DNA of 64,000 nucleotides from Parvularcula maris (GCF_024505085.1 NZ_JANIBC010000003.1:1-64000), one strand, 5' to 3'. Positions 26,439 to 34,854 are shown, counted from the stretch's first letter. Translations and numbers: made by a program. Notes: generated from the letters alone by a model not told the origin.

Positions 26439-27314
26439 ATGGTTGTGATCATCGGCATCGTCTTCACCCTCCTCGCAGTCTTCGGCGGCTATGTCTGGGC
26501 CGGCGGCAGCATGGACGTCATCGTCGCAGCGCTCCCCTTCGAGATGCTGATCATCGGCGGCTCGGCCTTCGGCGCCTTCGTCGCCTCGAACTCGGTCAGC
26601 GTCATCAAGCACACGGGCAGCGACCTCATGGCGATGATCAAGGGTCCGCGCTTCAAGAAGTCGGACTACCAGGACCTTCTCTGCCTCCTGCACCGGCTGG
26701 TGGAGATCGGCTCGAAAGACCCCTCGGCCCTAGAGAACGAGATCGAGAACCCGGCGGAGTCGGCGCTCTTTTCTCAGTACCCGCGCATTCAGAAGGACAA
26801 GGCCACGGTCGAGATCATCTGCGACACGATGCGCTCGATGATCATGAACTTCGACAACGCCTTCCAGGTCGAGGAGATGCTAGAGAAGCAGCTTCATCAG
26901 ATGAAGGAGGACAGCCTGCACGGCGCCCATGCCCTCAGCCGGGTGGCAGACGCGCTGCCCGCCCTCGGCATCGTCGCCGCCGTGCTCGGCGTCATCAAGA
27001 CCATGGCGTCCATCGACCGGCCGCCGGAGGTCCTGGGCGGCATGATCGCCTCGGCCCTGGTCGGTACGTTCCTCGGCGTCTTCCTCGCCTACGGCATGAT
27101 GGCTCCCATCGCCGAGAAGGTGAAGCAGATCCGCGAGGAGGAGCAGAGCTTCTACGGACTGATCCGCGAGGTGTTGGTCCACTGGCTGCACAGCCACCCG
27201 CCGGTCCTCTGCGTCGAGGTTGGGCGCCGCAACGCCCCCTCCAAGATGCGACCCAGCTTCGCCGACCTCGAAGAGGCCATCCGCGGGTCCAAGGCCGAGA
27301 AGGAAGCCGCCTGA
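26439..27314 (+). CDS. motA: Flagellar motor stator protein MotA
   Basis: 291 residues with the four-helix MotA plan: FTLLAVFGGYVWAGG, ALPFEMLIIGGSAFGAFVAS, then after a cytoplasmic domain ALPALGIVAAVLGVIKTMA and MIASALVGTFLGVFLAYGMMAP. The Pro residues of helices 3-4 and the charged cytoplasmic loop that contacts the rotor are present. With MotB it forms the proton-driven stator. It leads the motA-flgF-flgG-flgA-flgH unit and overlaps flgF (TGATG), whereas motB lies about 13 kb away. Confidence 0.95.
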   Translation: MVVIIGIVFTLLAVFGGYVWAGGSMDVIVAALPFEMLIIGGSAFGAFVASNSVSVIKHTGSDLMAMIKGPRFKKSDYQDLLCLLHRLVEIGSKDPSALENEIENPAESALFSQYPRIQKDKATVEIICDTMRSMIMNFDNAFQVEEMLEKQLHQMKEDSLHGAHALSRVADALPALGIVAAVLGVIKTMASIDRPPEVLGGMIASALVGTFLGVFLAYGMMAPIAEKVKQIREEEQSFYGLIREVLVHWLHSHPPVLCVEVGRRNAPSKMRPSFADLEEAIRGSKAEKEAA

Positions 27315-28027
27315 TGACCGACGCCATCACCCTCTCCGTGGAGCGCCAGTCGGGCCTGATGCGTGAGCTGACGATGATCGCCAACAACGTCGCCAACGCC
27401 TCCACCACCGGCTACAAGAAAGAGGCCGCCGTCTTCGCCGAGTTCATGAAGAAGGTGCCCGGCCAGGACGCGATGTCCATGGGCTCGCTGCGCGGTCACT
27501 ATACGGACCTTTCGGCGGGAGCGTTCCAGGCTACCGATGCGCCCCTGGACGTGGCCATCGAAGGAGACGGCTTCTTCGGTGTCGAGCGGGGCGGCGAGCA
27601 ACTTCTCACCCGCGACGGCCACTTTCAGCTCGATGCGGAAGGCGCGCTGGTGACCGCGGACGGCTTCGCGGTGCTGGACGAGGGCGGCGGCCCCATCGAG
27701 CTGCCCCCCGGCACCGGCGAGGTCGCCATTGGCCGCGACGGGACGATCACCGCCGACGGCGTGCCCTTCGCGCAGCTAGGCGTCTTTGCAGCTACGCCGG
27801 AAACCCTGACGAGAGCCGGCGGCAATCTCTGGTCCGCAGGCGGAAGGCTCGAGGCCGATGAGGACCCCCGCGTCCGGCAAGGCTTCCTGGAGAACGCCAA
27901 TGTCTCCCCCGTCGAAGAGATGGCCCGCCTGATCGAGGCCCAGCGCATGTATGAGGCCGGCTCCAACCTTCAGTCCGACGAGCATGAGCGTTTGCGCTCC
28001 CTGATCGAGGCGCTCGGCCAGCAATAG
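27314..28027 (+). CDS. flgF: Flagellar basal-body rod protein FlgF
   Basis: 237 residues. The N-terminal rod motif appears as MIANNVANASTTGYKKEAAVF, followed by DVAIEGDGFFGVERGGEQLLTRDGHFQLD, and the C-terminal helix VSPVEEMARLIEAQRMYEAG shared by rod/hook proteins. It forms part of the proximal rod. Coupled to motA by a TGATG overlap and 29 bases before flgG. Confidence 0.93.
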   Translation: MTDAITLSVERQSGLMRELTMIANNVANASTTGYKKEAAVFAEFMKKVPGQDAMSMGSLRGHYTDLSAGAFQATDAPLDVAIEGDGFFGVERGGEQLLTRDGHFQLDAEGALVTADGFAVLDEGGGPIELPPGTGEVAIGRDGTITADGVPFAQLGVFAATPETLTRAGGNLWSAGGRLEADEDPRVRQGFLENANVSPVEEMARLIEAQRMYEAGSNLQSDEHERLRSLIEALGQQ

Positions 28028-28056
28028 CTTCACCAACATAGAAGAGGAGGGCGAGG

Positions 28057-28842
28057 ATGAACCCGCTCAACATCGCGGCCACCGGCATGGCGGCCCAGCA
28101 GACCCGCGTCTCGACCATCGCCAACAACATCGCCAATATGTCGACCACGGCCTATGCGCCGCGCCGGGCGACCTTCGCCGATCTCTTCTACCGCCAGGAG
28201 GTGACCCCCGGCGTGCTCAGCTCACGGACGGGCACCATCGTACCCGGCGGTGTGCAGCTCGGCATCGGCGTGCGTACCGCCCAGGTGGTGGCCGAGCAGA
28301 GCCAGGGGGCGCTCGCCAATACCGGCGGCGACCTCGACATCGCCATCGAAGGTAGAGGCTTCTTCGATGTGGAGCTTCCCTCCGGCGAGCGGGTCTATAC
28401 TAGGGACGGACGCTTCTCTCTGTCCCCTGACGGAACGCTGGTGACGTCCGAGGGATTCCCGGTCTCGGGCGGTATCGCCATCCCAGAGAACGCCCGCTCG
28501 GTCAGTATCTCCGCTGAGGGCCAGGTCTTCGCCGTCTTCTCCGACGGCACCCCGCCGCAAGAGGTAGGCCTCATCGGCATCACCATCTTCGCCAACGACA
28601 AGGGCCTCGAAGCCCTCGGCGGCAACCTCTACCGCGAGACGGAAGCCTCCGGCGTGCCGCTCGGCGGCTTCGCTGGCGTGGACGGTGCGGGCTTCATGCG
28701 CCAGGGCTTTCTCGAAGAGAGCTCCGTGGACGTGGTGTCCGAGATCGCCGACCTCATCGAGGCCCAGCGCGGCTACGAGCTCAACTCCAAGGTCATGACC
28801 GCCGCCGACGAGATGCTGACCGCGACCACGAGGATCCGCTGA
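28057..28842 (+). CDS. flgG: Flagellar distal rod protein FlgG
   Basis: 261 residues, the usual FlgG length. N-terminal NIAATGMAAQQTRVSTIANN and STTAYAPRRATFADLFY, GDLDIAIEGRGFFDVELPSG, and C-terminal VDVVSEIADLIEAQRGYELN plus MTAADEMLTATTRIR. It builds the distal rod through the periplasm. GAGGAGGG precedes the ATG; the stop overlaps flgA. Confidence 0.97.
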   Translation: MNPLNIAATGMAAQQTRVSTIANNIANMSTTAYAPRRATFADLFYRQEVTPGVLSSRTGTIVPGGVQLGIGVRTAQVVAEQSQGALANTGGDLDIAIEGRGFFDVELPSGERVYTRDGRFSLSPDGTLVTSEGFPVSGGIAIPENARSVSISAEGQVFAVFSDGTPPQEVGLIGITIFANDKGLEALGGNLYRETEASGVPLGGFAGVDGAGFMRQGFLEESSVDVVSEIADLIEAQRGYELNSKVMTAADEMLTATTRIR

Positions 28843-29231
28843 TGCGCTGGCTTCTCGCGGCGGCTCTCTTCATGGGCAGCGCCAGTGCCGAGGTCACGGC
28901 GAACGCCGCCCTGCCGCGCGGCACGATCCTCATATCGTCGGACCTCTCCGGCCCACGCGCCGAGGTGGACCGCATGGTGGGGCTGGAGGCAAGACGCCCG
29001 CTCTTCGCCGGGCGCACCGTGCGCCCTACGGATCTGCGCGAGCCGCGCGCGGTCAAGCGCCAGCAGGCGGTCAGCGTGATCTTCGTCCGTGGACTGCTGG
29101 TCCTGCGCACCGAGGGGAGGGCGGCGGGCGAGGGCGCCGTGGGCGACAGCGTGGACATCCTCCTTGAGGGGCGGCGCGCGCCGATCAGGGCACGGGTCAC
29201 GGGACCCGGCCGGGTGGAGGTGGCGTCGTGA
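28842..29231 (+). CDS. flgA: Flagellar P-ring assembly chaperone FlgA (short form)
   Basis: 129 residues with a signal peptide (residues 1-16) and a SAF-type domain: LEARRPLFAGRTVRPTDLREP, VSVIFVRGLLVLRTEGRAAGEGAVG and RVTGPGRVEV. This corresponds to the C-terminal core of FlgA; the N-terminal domain present in enterobacterial FlgA is missing. It should guide FlgI polymerisation in the periplasm. It sits between flgG and flgH with overlaps on both sides. Confidence 0.85.
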   Translation: MRWLLAAALFMGSASAEVTANAALPRGTILISSDLSGPRAEVDRMVGLEARRPLFAGRTVRPTDLREPRAVKRQQAVSVIFVRGLLVLRTEGRAAGEGAVGDSVDILLEGRRAPIRARVTGPGRVEVAS

Positions 29232-29881
29232 AGCGCGTTCTCCTGTCTGCGCTGCTTGTCACTGCCTGCGCATCGACCGACACAGGCGGGGAACGCCGCA
29301 AGGAACGTCCGCGTCCGGCGGCCAGCGCCTCGCTCTGGAACCAGGACCCCGAAAGCCTTTTCGGCAACCGGCGGGCGCGGGAGGTGGGCGATGTTCTCAC
29401 CGTGCTGGTCGCCATCGATGACGAGGCGCAGATCCTCAACAACAACGACCGCAACCGGACCAGCGAGCGGGAGTTCACTCTTCCAGCCGCCGCCGGGCTG
29501 CCCCAATGGGCCTTGCAGCGCCTGCCGGAAGGCGCGAGCTTCGACCCGGCGCTGGAGCTGAGCCAGCAGCAGCGCGTGCGCGGTCAGGGCCGGGTGCAGC
29601 GTCAGGACCGCATCACCCTGCGCCTCGCTGCGAGGATTGTCGGTACAGAACCCAATGGCGATCTACGCATCGAGGGTAGCCAGCTCGTCCAGGTAGGCGG
29701 CGATAAACGCTACCTCTCCGTAGAAGGCATCGTCCGACCCGAGGATATCTCCCGCGGCAACACCATCCAGCACGACCGCATCGCCGAGGCCGATATTCGG
29801 TACACGGGACGCGGGCCATTATCGGCGACCGCTCGGAAGGGTTGGGGCAACAAGCTGCTTGATGCGGTGCTGCCTTTTTAG
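29228..29881 (+). CDS. flgH: Flagellar L-ring protein FlgH
   Basis: 217 residues. Lipobox LVTAC (Cys15) for outer-membrane anchoring, then the FlgH signatures SLWNQDPESLFGNRRAREVGDVLTV, RITLRLAARIVGTEPNGDLRIEGS in two blocks and GIVRPEDISRGNTI, ending with GWGNKLLDAVLPF. It forms the outer-membrane bushing around the rod. The start is GTG overlapping the flgA stop. Confidence 0.96.
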   Translation: MKRVLLSALLVTACASTDTGGERRKERPRPAASASLWNQDPESLFGNRRAREVGDVLTVLVAIDDEAQILNNNDRNRTSEREFTLPAAAGLPQWALQRLPEGASFDPALELSQQQRVRGQGRVQRQDRITLRLAARIVGTEPNGDLRIEGSQLVQVGGDKRYLSVEGIVRPEDISRGNTIQHDRIAEADIRYTGRGPLSATARKGWGNKLLDAVLPF

Positions 29882-29888
29882 CGGCATA

Positions 29889-30007
29889 GGCCCCCTCCGC
29901 CCTTCGGGCACCTCCCCCACCAAGTGGGGGAGGGACGCAGAACGAACGCTTCTCTCTGTTTCGCTCCCCCTCCCCGAGGGGGAGCTGCCGGTAGGCTGAG
30001 GGGGGGA
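29889..30007. repeat. Composite intergenic repeat, copy 2 (inverted)
   Basis: Reverse-complement copy of the element at 6984-7103: CCCCCTCCGCC, CCTCCCCCACCAAGTGGGGG hairpin, then GCTCCCCCTCCCCGAGGGGG and AGCTGCCGGTAGGCTGAG. Both copies lie between convergent genes. Confidence 0.8.
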
Positions 30008-30057
30008 AGCACCAGCTTTACAACCTTGTTAAGTCTGCGTTCAATACGAACGCTAAG

Positions 30058-30088
30058 AAAAGCCCCGCCCTATCATGGGCGGGGTTTT
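30058..30088. terminator. Bidirectional terminator between flgH and flgD
   Basis: Stem GCCCCGCCC/GGGCGGGG with loop TATCAT, flanked by AAAA and TTTT so that it can act in both directions for the converging flgH and flgD transcripts. Confidence 0.92.
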
Positions 30089-30107
30089 GCATCGGAACCG
30101 GTTAGGC

Positions 30108-30353
30108 CTACTCTTCCCTCAGCAGACCGATAATCTCCTTGAGGTGCCCGTTCGAGGCGATCTGCTGCTCGAGGCTGTTGATGGTGGCGAGCTGCTCGAT
30201 GAACTGGTTCGCTTCCATCGGCTCCATCGGATCCTGGTTCTCGATTTGAGCCGTGAGAAGCTGCAGGAACTGGCTCATCTCGTCCGAACTGGCGGCTCTG
30301 GGTTCGAGCCGCTGGTCCTGACTGGCGGCGGAGGTGAGGGAGAAGACTTCCAT
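30108..30353 (-). CDS. flgD: Minimal FlgD-like hook cap protein
   Basis: Only 81 residues. It holds the FlgD N-terminal signature FLQLLTAQIENQDPMEPMEA followed by FIEQLATINSLEQQIASN and then stops at IIGLLREE. The Tudor/Ig-like C-terminal part of classical FlgD (over 200 residues) is absent, and the frame ends just before a strong terminator, so it is not a frameshift with remaining coding sequence. AGGAG precedes the start. It follows fliK by eight bases on the minus strand, so hook-length control and cap are co-transcribed. Confidence 0.82.
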   Translation of the reverse strand: MEVFSLTSAASQDQRLEPRAASSDEMSQFLQLLTAQIENQDPMEPMEANQFIEQLATINSLEQQIASNGHLKEIIGLLREE

Positions 30354-30361
30354 AGGGACTC

Positions 30362-31495
30362 CTAGAGTTTGAGGTCGAGGCCTTGGTTCGGTCCTGACGG
30401 GTTGGCGGCAGAAGGGGCGGGGGCGGAAGAAGTCGCAGCGGAGGGGTGCCCATCCGCCTGATCGCTGGCCGTCGACTGCTCGTCGCCGCGCCACTCGAAG
30501 GAGAGGTCGCCGAAGCCCTGGTCGCGCAGCTCCTCCTCTAGGCTGCCGCCATGCTGGCGCATGAGGTCGAGCGTATCCGCTTCGCTGGCGGAGATAACGG
30601 CGCGGAGCTGGCCGTTGCCGCGCATCTCGAACTCGATCTGTACCCGGCCGAGCTCTGGCGGGTCGAGGCGAAGCTCGATACGCGCCGCCCCGTCACGAGC
30701 CTCGATCGCCGCCTTGACTTGGGTGAGGGCGGGGGGCTCGGCTCTCATAGCCTCCTGGGCAGGCGTCGGCGTAGCAACAGCTTGCGGAACGGCGTTCCTA
30801 CCGGTCTCCGTCAGGATGGGCGAAGGTGCTGTCTCTACGGAAGAAGCGGTCGTACCCGCACTGATCTGTATTTCGGAAAAGGGAGCCGTGAGGGGCGCGG
30901 GGCGAAGAGAAGAATTGTGAGCTTGCTTAGGAGATACGGTTGTCTCGATCCTCGAAGGACCCGCAGCCTGAGATCCATCGTTCCCGTGTCGAGCGAGCTG
31001 CGGCGCAGCGGCGGTGGGCTGCGCGCTCTCCTGTGCCTGGCGAAGCGGTGTACTGACGATAGAGGCCGCAATAGCGGGTGGTTTCCGGCCCGTCACCGCT
31101 TTCTCGGCGGTGGGACGGGAAACCTGGACCGCTTCTTCCCCTGGTAAGAAAGTCGGCGCTGGGCTCTGACGGCTGCTCGTAGCCGTCCGAGTGCCATCAG
31201 TTAACAGCGCGTCGTTCTGCGGCGATACTGTTGCCGTCTTGGCCTCGGACGACGCGGGCTCGGGCAGAGCCGTTCCGCCGGAAAGAGCGGACTTGCCTTC
31301 CGTCAAGACGGGCTGCGCTTTGACGGCTTGCGTCCCGCTAGGCGCAAGGTGCTGCTCGCCTGTGGTAATAAGCGGGGGCGCCTGGACGAGCAGCCCGAAC
31401 GCACTGGCTTCCGCTTCAGCGGGCAGGGGTTTGACCGCCTCGGCCTTCGCGGCGGAGAGCGGCTTGGTCGCGATCATCTGAGGAAGTCCGTTCAT
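30362..31495 (-). CDS. fliK: Flagellar hook-length control protein FliK
   Basis: 377 residues. Residues 1 to about 250 are a low-complexity, Ala/Pro/Thr/Ser-rich ruler-like region; residues about 260-335 hold the conserved Flg_hook domain with ARIELRLDPPELGRVQIEFE, GQLRAVISASEADTLDLMR and GFGDLSFEW. It measures hook length and triggers the FlhB export switch. Placement directly upstream of flgD, across from flgE and flhB in the same island, fits. Confidence 0.88.
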   Translation of the reverse strand: MNGLPQMIATKPLSAAKAEAVKPLPAEAEASAFGLLVQAPPLITTGEQHLAPSGTQAVKAQPVLTEGKSALSGGTALPEPASSEAKTATVSPQNDALLTDGTRTATSSRQSPAPTFLPGEEAVQVSRPTAEKAVTGRKPPAIAASIVSTPLRQAQESAQPTAAAPQLARHGNDGSQAAGPSRIETTVSPKQAHNSSLRPAPLTAPFSEIQISAGTTASSVETAPSPILTETGRNAVPQAVATPTPAQEAMRAEPPALTQVKAAIEARDGAARIELRLDPPELGRVQIEFEMRGNGQLRAVISASEADTLDLMRQHGGSLEEELRDQGFGDLSFEWRGDEQSTASDQADGHPSAATSSAPAPSAANPSGPNQGLDLKL

Positions 31496-31520
31496 GGGGA
31501 AAGAAATAGTTCGGAAACCT

Positions 31521-31536
31521 TACTTCAACCTTTACG
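31521..31536. promoter_or_regulatory. CtrA-like site between fliK and flgJ-like genes
   Basis: TTAC-N7-TTTAC in the divergent interval, a degenerate form of the TTAA-N7-TTAAC consensus. It could serve either the fliK-flgD or the flgJ-like transcript. Confidence 0.3.
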
Positions 31537-31575
31537 CGCAATGTCGGTACGCGGCGTGATAAGGAGAAACCGTCC

Positions 31576-31827
31576 ATGGAAGTGAATCTGATCACCAGTC
31601 CTCAGCCCGGCCAAACCCCCGACCCCAACCGGGAGGCGGCGGAGAAGCTGCACGCCGCCCTCTTCGCCGACATGCTGCGCCACGGGGGGCTAAGCGAAGC
31701 GCTCTCTACCGGAGAGGACAGCCTCGACAGTCTGGCCTCGGTGGTCATCGACCGCGTAGCCGGTGAGCTCGCTTCCCAGGACGCAGCGTTCACTGATCAT
31801 CTCTACAAGGTGCTCAAGGCCTACTGA
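31576..31827 (+). CDS. flgJ: FlgJ-type rod-binding protein
   Basis: 83 residues resembling the rod-binding (N-terminal) domain of FlgJ: REAAEKLHAALFADMLRHGG and a C-terminal AFTDHLYKVLKAY. The muramidase domain of enterobacterial FlgJ is absent, as is common in Alphaproteobacteria. It would act as the rod cap/scaffold. AAGGAG precedes the start. It stands just upstream of the flagellin gene. Confidence 0.75.
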   Translation: MEVNLITSPQPGQTPDPNREAAEKLHAALFADMLRHGGLSEALSTGEDSLDSLASVVIDRVAGELASQDAAFTDHLYKVLKAY

Positions 31828-31875
31828 CAGGACTTTCTCCACAGCGGCCACTTTTCTCTCGTGGTTCACGGGAGC

Positions 31876-31890
31876 TTAAGCACTGCAACC
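31876..31890 (+). promoter_or_regulatory. Weak CtrA-like half site upstream of flagellin
   Basis: CTTAAGCACTGCAACC contains a TTAA half and a CAACC half like the motA and flgB sites but with two bases less spacing. Followed by an 89-base leader up to the flagellin start, long enough for FlbT action on the mRNA. Confidence 0.25.
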
Positions 31891-31979
31891 TAAGGAGGAG
31901 AGGCAACCGGATGTTGCGGAGGCTGGCGGGACCCGAGGAAGGGGAACCCGCGCCGGCTCTTCAAAGGAGGAAAGACGAG

Positions 31980-33227
31980 ATGTCTTCCATCAACTTCAAC
32001 CAGAGCGCCCAGGTCGCTCTCATGACCCTCAACAAGGTGAACACGGACCTGTTCAAGATCCAGGACCAGATCTCCACCGGCAAGAGGGTCGCGACCGCCC
32101 GCGACAACGCTGCCGTTTGGGCCATCAGTGCCGTGATGGAGTCCGACGTGATGGGCTTCCGCCAGATTACCGACAGCCTCAATCTCGGCCTCTCCACCGT
32201 GGAAGTCGGCCGGGCAGCGTCCGAGCAGGTGACCAACCTCCTCAAGGAGATCAAGGCCGAGATCGTCTCCGCCAAGGAGCAGAACGTCGACCGCAAGGCC
32301 ATCCAGCGCGACATCGCGGCGCTGCGTGACCAGGTCGGCTCGATCGTTGACGCGGCGCAGTTCAACGGCCTGAACCTTCTCAAGGGCGGGGCCGATGTCG
32401 AGGTTCTCTCGTCCCTCGACCGTGACGCTTCCGGCACTGTCAGCACGGCGAGCATCGCCGTGAAGCGGGCCGACTTCCGCCAGGTCGAAGGCACGTTCGG
32501 CACCACCGCTGTGGCTGCCAACGCCGTTGGTGACACCACCATCTCCGCCGGTACCATCGCGGCTGCCGGAACGGAAACCCTCACGATCGAAGCCGGCACG
32601 CTGGGTACGAACATTCAGGCCGGCTACAGCTTCGACATGACCATCGGTTCCGAAACCGTTGAGTACATCGCGCGCGAAGGCGACACGGTGAACGACGTCG
32701 CCGAGAAGCTGGTCGAGGCCGCCGAGAAGCGCTTCGCCGAGATGGAGGCCGTCTCGCCAGGCTCCGCACCGGACGTCGACTTCACCGTCACGTTGGGTAC
32801 GGATCCAGAGACCCAGGACGCGGTCATCTCCGTCACCAACAATGGCGGCGCGGGTGTGGCCTTCACCTCGGATAGCTTCTCCGACGGCGTATCGGGCGGT
32901 GATCTTGGCCGCCTGGTCGGCATCGACGTCGACACCACCGACGAGACCGCCATCAACCAGGCTCTCCTGGATGTCGAGGACATGATCCAGACCGTCATCG
33001 ACGCCACCGCATCCTTCGGTTCGGTGCAGAACCGCATCGACATCCAGAACAACTTCGTCACCTCGCTGATCGGCTCCCTCGAAGCCGGTGTGGCAGGCCT
33101 GACGGACGCCAATCTGGAGGAAGCTTCCGCTCAACTGCAGGCCCTGCAGGTGCAGCAGCAGCTCAACATCCAGGCGCTCTCGATTGCCAACTCGGCACCG
33201 AGCGCCCTCCTGGCTCTCTTCCGTTAA
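31980..33227 (+). CDS. Flagellin
   Basis: 415 residues. Conserved ends are intact: N-terminal MTLNKVNTDLFKIQDQISTG and DNAAVWAISAVMESD, C-terminal GSVQNRIDIQNNFVTSLIGS and the final QQQLNIQALSIANSAPSALL. The middle (about 160-310) is a Thr/Val/Gly-rich variable domain exposed on the filament. Start MSSINFNQS follows AAAGGAGG. The flaF and flbT genes follow after a terminator. It is the only flagellin gene in the window. Confidence 0.95.
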   Translation: MSSINFNQSAQVALMTLNKVNTDLFKIQDQISTGKRVATARDNAAVWAISAVMESDVMGFRQITDSLNLGLSTVEVGRAASEQVTNLLKEIKAEIVSAKEQNVDRKAIQRDIAALRDQVGSIVDAAQFNGLNLLKGGADVEVLSSLDRDASGTVSTASIAVKRADFRQVEGTFGTTAVAANAVGDTTISAGTIAAAGTETLTIEAGTLGTNIQAGYSFDMTIGSETVEYIAREGDTVNDVAEKLVEAAEKRFAEMEAVSPGSAPDVDFTVTLGTDPETQDAVISVTNNGGAGVAFTSDSFSDGVSGGDLGRLVGIDVDTTDETAINQALLDVEDMIQTVIDATASFGSVQNRIDIQNNFVTSLIGSLEAGVAGLTDANLEEASAQLQALQVQQQLNIQALSIANSAPSALLALFR

Positions 33228-33238
33228 GGAGAGCCGGA

Positions 33239-33273
33239 GGCCAGCCGGGAGTCCGTCCCCGGCTGGCCTTTCT
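33239..33273 (+). terminator. Intrinsic terminator of the flagellin gene
   Basis: Perfect 11-base stem GGCCAGCCGGG/CCCGGCTGGCC, 8-base loop, then TTTCT, 11 bases after the flagellin stop. Confidence 0.9.
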
Positions 33274-33308
33274 ACGTAGACGGATCATAGCGGGAAGGGA
33301 CGACCGGC

Positions 33309-33677
33309 GTGCAGTATCAAGGCTATCAGTCAGTACAAAAAGAAACCAGCGGAGGGGGCAGGAACCTCGAGCGCGAAGTCTTGGAGCGCATCACCATGCG
33401 TCTACGCGGTGCGAGGGAGAATGCCGGGGCGGGCGGCGCGAGGCGGCGCGAAGCCCTCGATGACAACCGCAAGCTCTGGCTGACCTTCGCCTCGGACCTC
33501 GCCAATCCGCAGAACAACTGCCCGGACGATGTCAAGGCGGCGCTCATCTCCATCGCAGCCTATGTCGAGAAGAACACGGGCGCGGCAATTCGCGACAACG
33601 AGGTGCTGGCAGGTTTCGTCGAAATCAATTCGAACATCATCGCCGGCCTCGGCCAAGCAAGCCGGGAAGCGGCCTAA
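33309..33677 (+). CDS. flaF: Flagellar biosynthesis regulator FlaF
   Basis: 122 residues matching FlaF: AREN-type linker, then ALDDNRKLWLTFASDLANPQN, LPDDVKAALISIAAYVE-like segment and FVEINSNIIAGL. FlaF acts with FlbT to couple flagellin translation and secretion in Alphaproteobacteria. The start is GTG; the stop overlaps flbT (TAATG). Confidence 0.93.
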   Translation: MQYQGYQSVQKETSGGGRNLEREVLERITMRLRGARENAGAGGARRREALDDNRKLWLTFASDLANPQNNCPDDVKAALISIAAYVEKNTGAAIRDNEVLAGFVEINSNIIAGLGQASREAA

Positions 33678-34099
33678 TGGCGGGCCTGATCCTCAACCTT
33701 CGCCCCTGGGAGACTTTCCTGGTGGGCGAGCACGTCCTGCAGAACGGGCCGAAGAAGACGCAGCTCCGCGTACCCGATGAGGGCGCCAAGGTGCTGCGCC
33801 AGTCCGATGCGCTGCACCCGGACCAGGTCTCGACCCCGGTGACCCGCGCCTACTACACCGCACAACTTCTGGTTTTAGGCCTGACCGAGGAAGGGCCGGG
33901 GAAGGGGGCGCTCTGCCACCTGCTGCGCCAGCTCAAAGAGGCGCTGGGGGAGAGGGCGGAAGCCGCAGCGGCCCTTACCCTGGCGCTCGAAGGCCGGTAC
34001 TACCTCGTCCTTCGCCAGCTCAAGAAGCTGCTGCCCGAGGAGGCGCTGCTCCTCTCCGCCCAGCACCACCAGCGCGAGCAACTGGCAAGGGCCTGTTAA
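33677..34099 (+). CDS. flbT: Flagellar biosynthesis repressor FlbT
   Basis: 140 residues. N-terminal LILNLRPWETFLVGEHVLQNG is diagnostic; TPVTRAYYTAQLLVL and GRYYLVLRQLKKLLPEEALLL are the helical core. In Caulobacter FlbT binds the flagellin mRNA leader and promotes its decay. Coupled to flaF by a one-base overlap. Confidence 0.93.
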   Translation: MAGLILNLRPWETFLVGEHVLQNGPKKTQLRVPDEGAKVLRQSDALHPDQVSTPVTRAYYTAQLLVLGLTEEGPGKGALCHLLRQLKEALGERAEAAAALTLALEGRYYLVLRQLKKLLPEEALLLSAQHHQREQLARAC

Positions 34100-34112
34100 G
34101 ACCCTAGTAACC
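34096..34112 (+). promoter_or_regulatory. CtrA-like site upstream of flgB
   Basis: TTAA-N7-GTAACC starts within the flbT stop codon, about 45 bases before flgB. It closely parallels the motA site, including a shared CTAG between the halves and AACCAnnGG after them. Confidence 0.5.
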
Positions 34113-34156
34113 ACAGGTTGTATATCTTCCTTTCCGAAGCCTGAACGGAGTTTCGG

Positions 34157-34468
34157 ATGGAAGCACCAGTATCGACCCTCAAGCTGACGAGCGCGCTGGC
34201 GCGGCACGCGGCCCACGCTCATGCGGCGGTGACGAGCAACCTCGCCCGCGCCGATCTTCCGGGTGCCGAGCGGCTCGCCGTCCAGTCCTTTGAGGACATG
34301 GTCCGGCGCGGCGGCGAGGCGCCTCGCAGCTTCGCCGTGCCCGAGGTCATTTCCACCGAGACGGAGATGCTGTCCCTCGCTCGTGCGGGTGCGGACCATC
34401 AGGCTTCCCTGACGCTGTGGAAGTCCACCCTCAACATGCTGCGGGTCGCAGCGGCGGGGCCGCGCTGA
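34157..34468 (+). CDS. flgB: Flagellar basal-body rod protein FlgB (short, divergent)
   Basis: 103 residues, shorter than the usual 120-140. The rod motif normally NIANADTPGY is NLARADLPGA here, and the C-terminal ADHQASLTLWKSTLNMLRVA matches the FlgB end. It forms the innermost rod with FlgC and FliE. GGAG precedes the ATG; its stop overlaps flgC (TGATG), which supports the identification. Confidence 0.85.
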   Translation: MEAPVSTLKLTSALARHAAHAHAAVTSNLARADLPGAERLAVQSFEDMVRRGGEAPRSFAVPEVISTETEMLSLARAGADHQASLTLWKSTLNMLRVAAAGPR

Positions 34469-34854
34469 TGGCCGGTGTCGATCCCATCCAGGGTGCCATG
34501 GGCGCGGCGAGTTCCGGCATGAAGCTCGAGAGCCACCGCCTCAGGCTGTCCGCCGAGAACCTCTCCAATGTCGACACCCCCGGCTACCAGCGCAAGCTGA
34601 TGTTCGCCCGCGAGATGGCGGGCGGCGGGGCGGAGGTCGCGCGTACCGGCCTTTCGCCGAAGGAGGGGAGGGAGCACTACGACCCCTACCATCCGCTAGC
34701 TGACGAGCGGGGCATGGTACGCCTTTCCAATGTCGATCTGATGGTCGAGCTTGCCGATGCCCGCGAGGCACGGCGCAGCTTCGACGCCAATGTCCAGGCC
34801 TTCAAGCAAGCCCAGAGCTTCTACCGCGGCCTTCTCGATCTTCTTCAACGCTAG
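34468..34854 (+). CDS. flgC: Flagellar basal-body rod protein FlgC
   Basis: 128 residues with GMKLESHRLRLSAENLSNVD and TPGYQRKLMFARE, HPLADERGMVRLSNVDLMVEL and ARRSFDANVQAFKQAQSFYR. These are canonical FlgC segments. Start fixed by overlap with flgB; 12 bases separate it from fliE. Confidence 0.94.
   Translation: MAGVDPIQGAMGAASSGMKLESHRLRLSAENLSNVDTPGYQRKLMFAREMAGGGAEVARTGLSPKEGREHYDPYHPLADERGMVRLSNVDLMVELADAREARRSFDANVQAFKQAQSFYRGLLDLLQR

Noticed and set aside
30290-30320. GGTTCGAGCC string resembling a tRNA T-arm
   Set aside because: It lies within the flgD coding sequence and has no acceptor, D or anticodon stem around it.
31828-31979. Possible sigma-54 (TGGCAC-N5-TTGC) or sigma-28 promoter in front of flagellin
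   Set aside because: Neither consensus can be matched; only a weak TTAA half site is visible.
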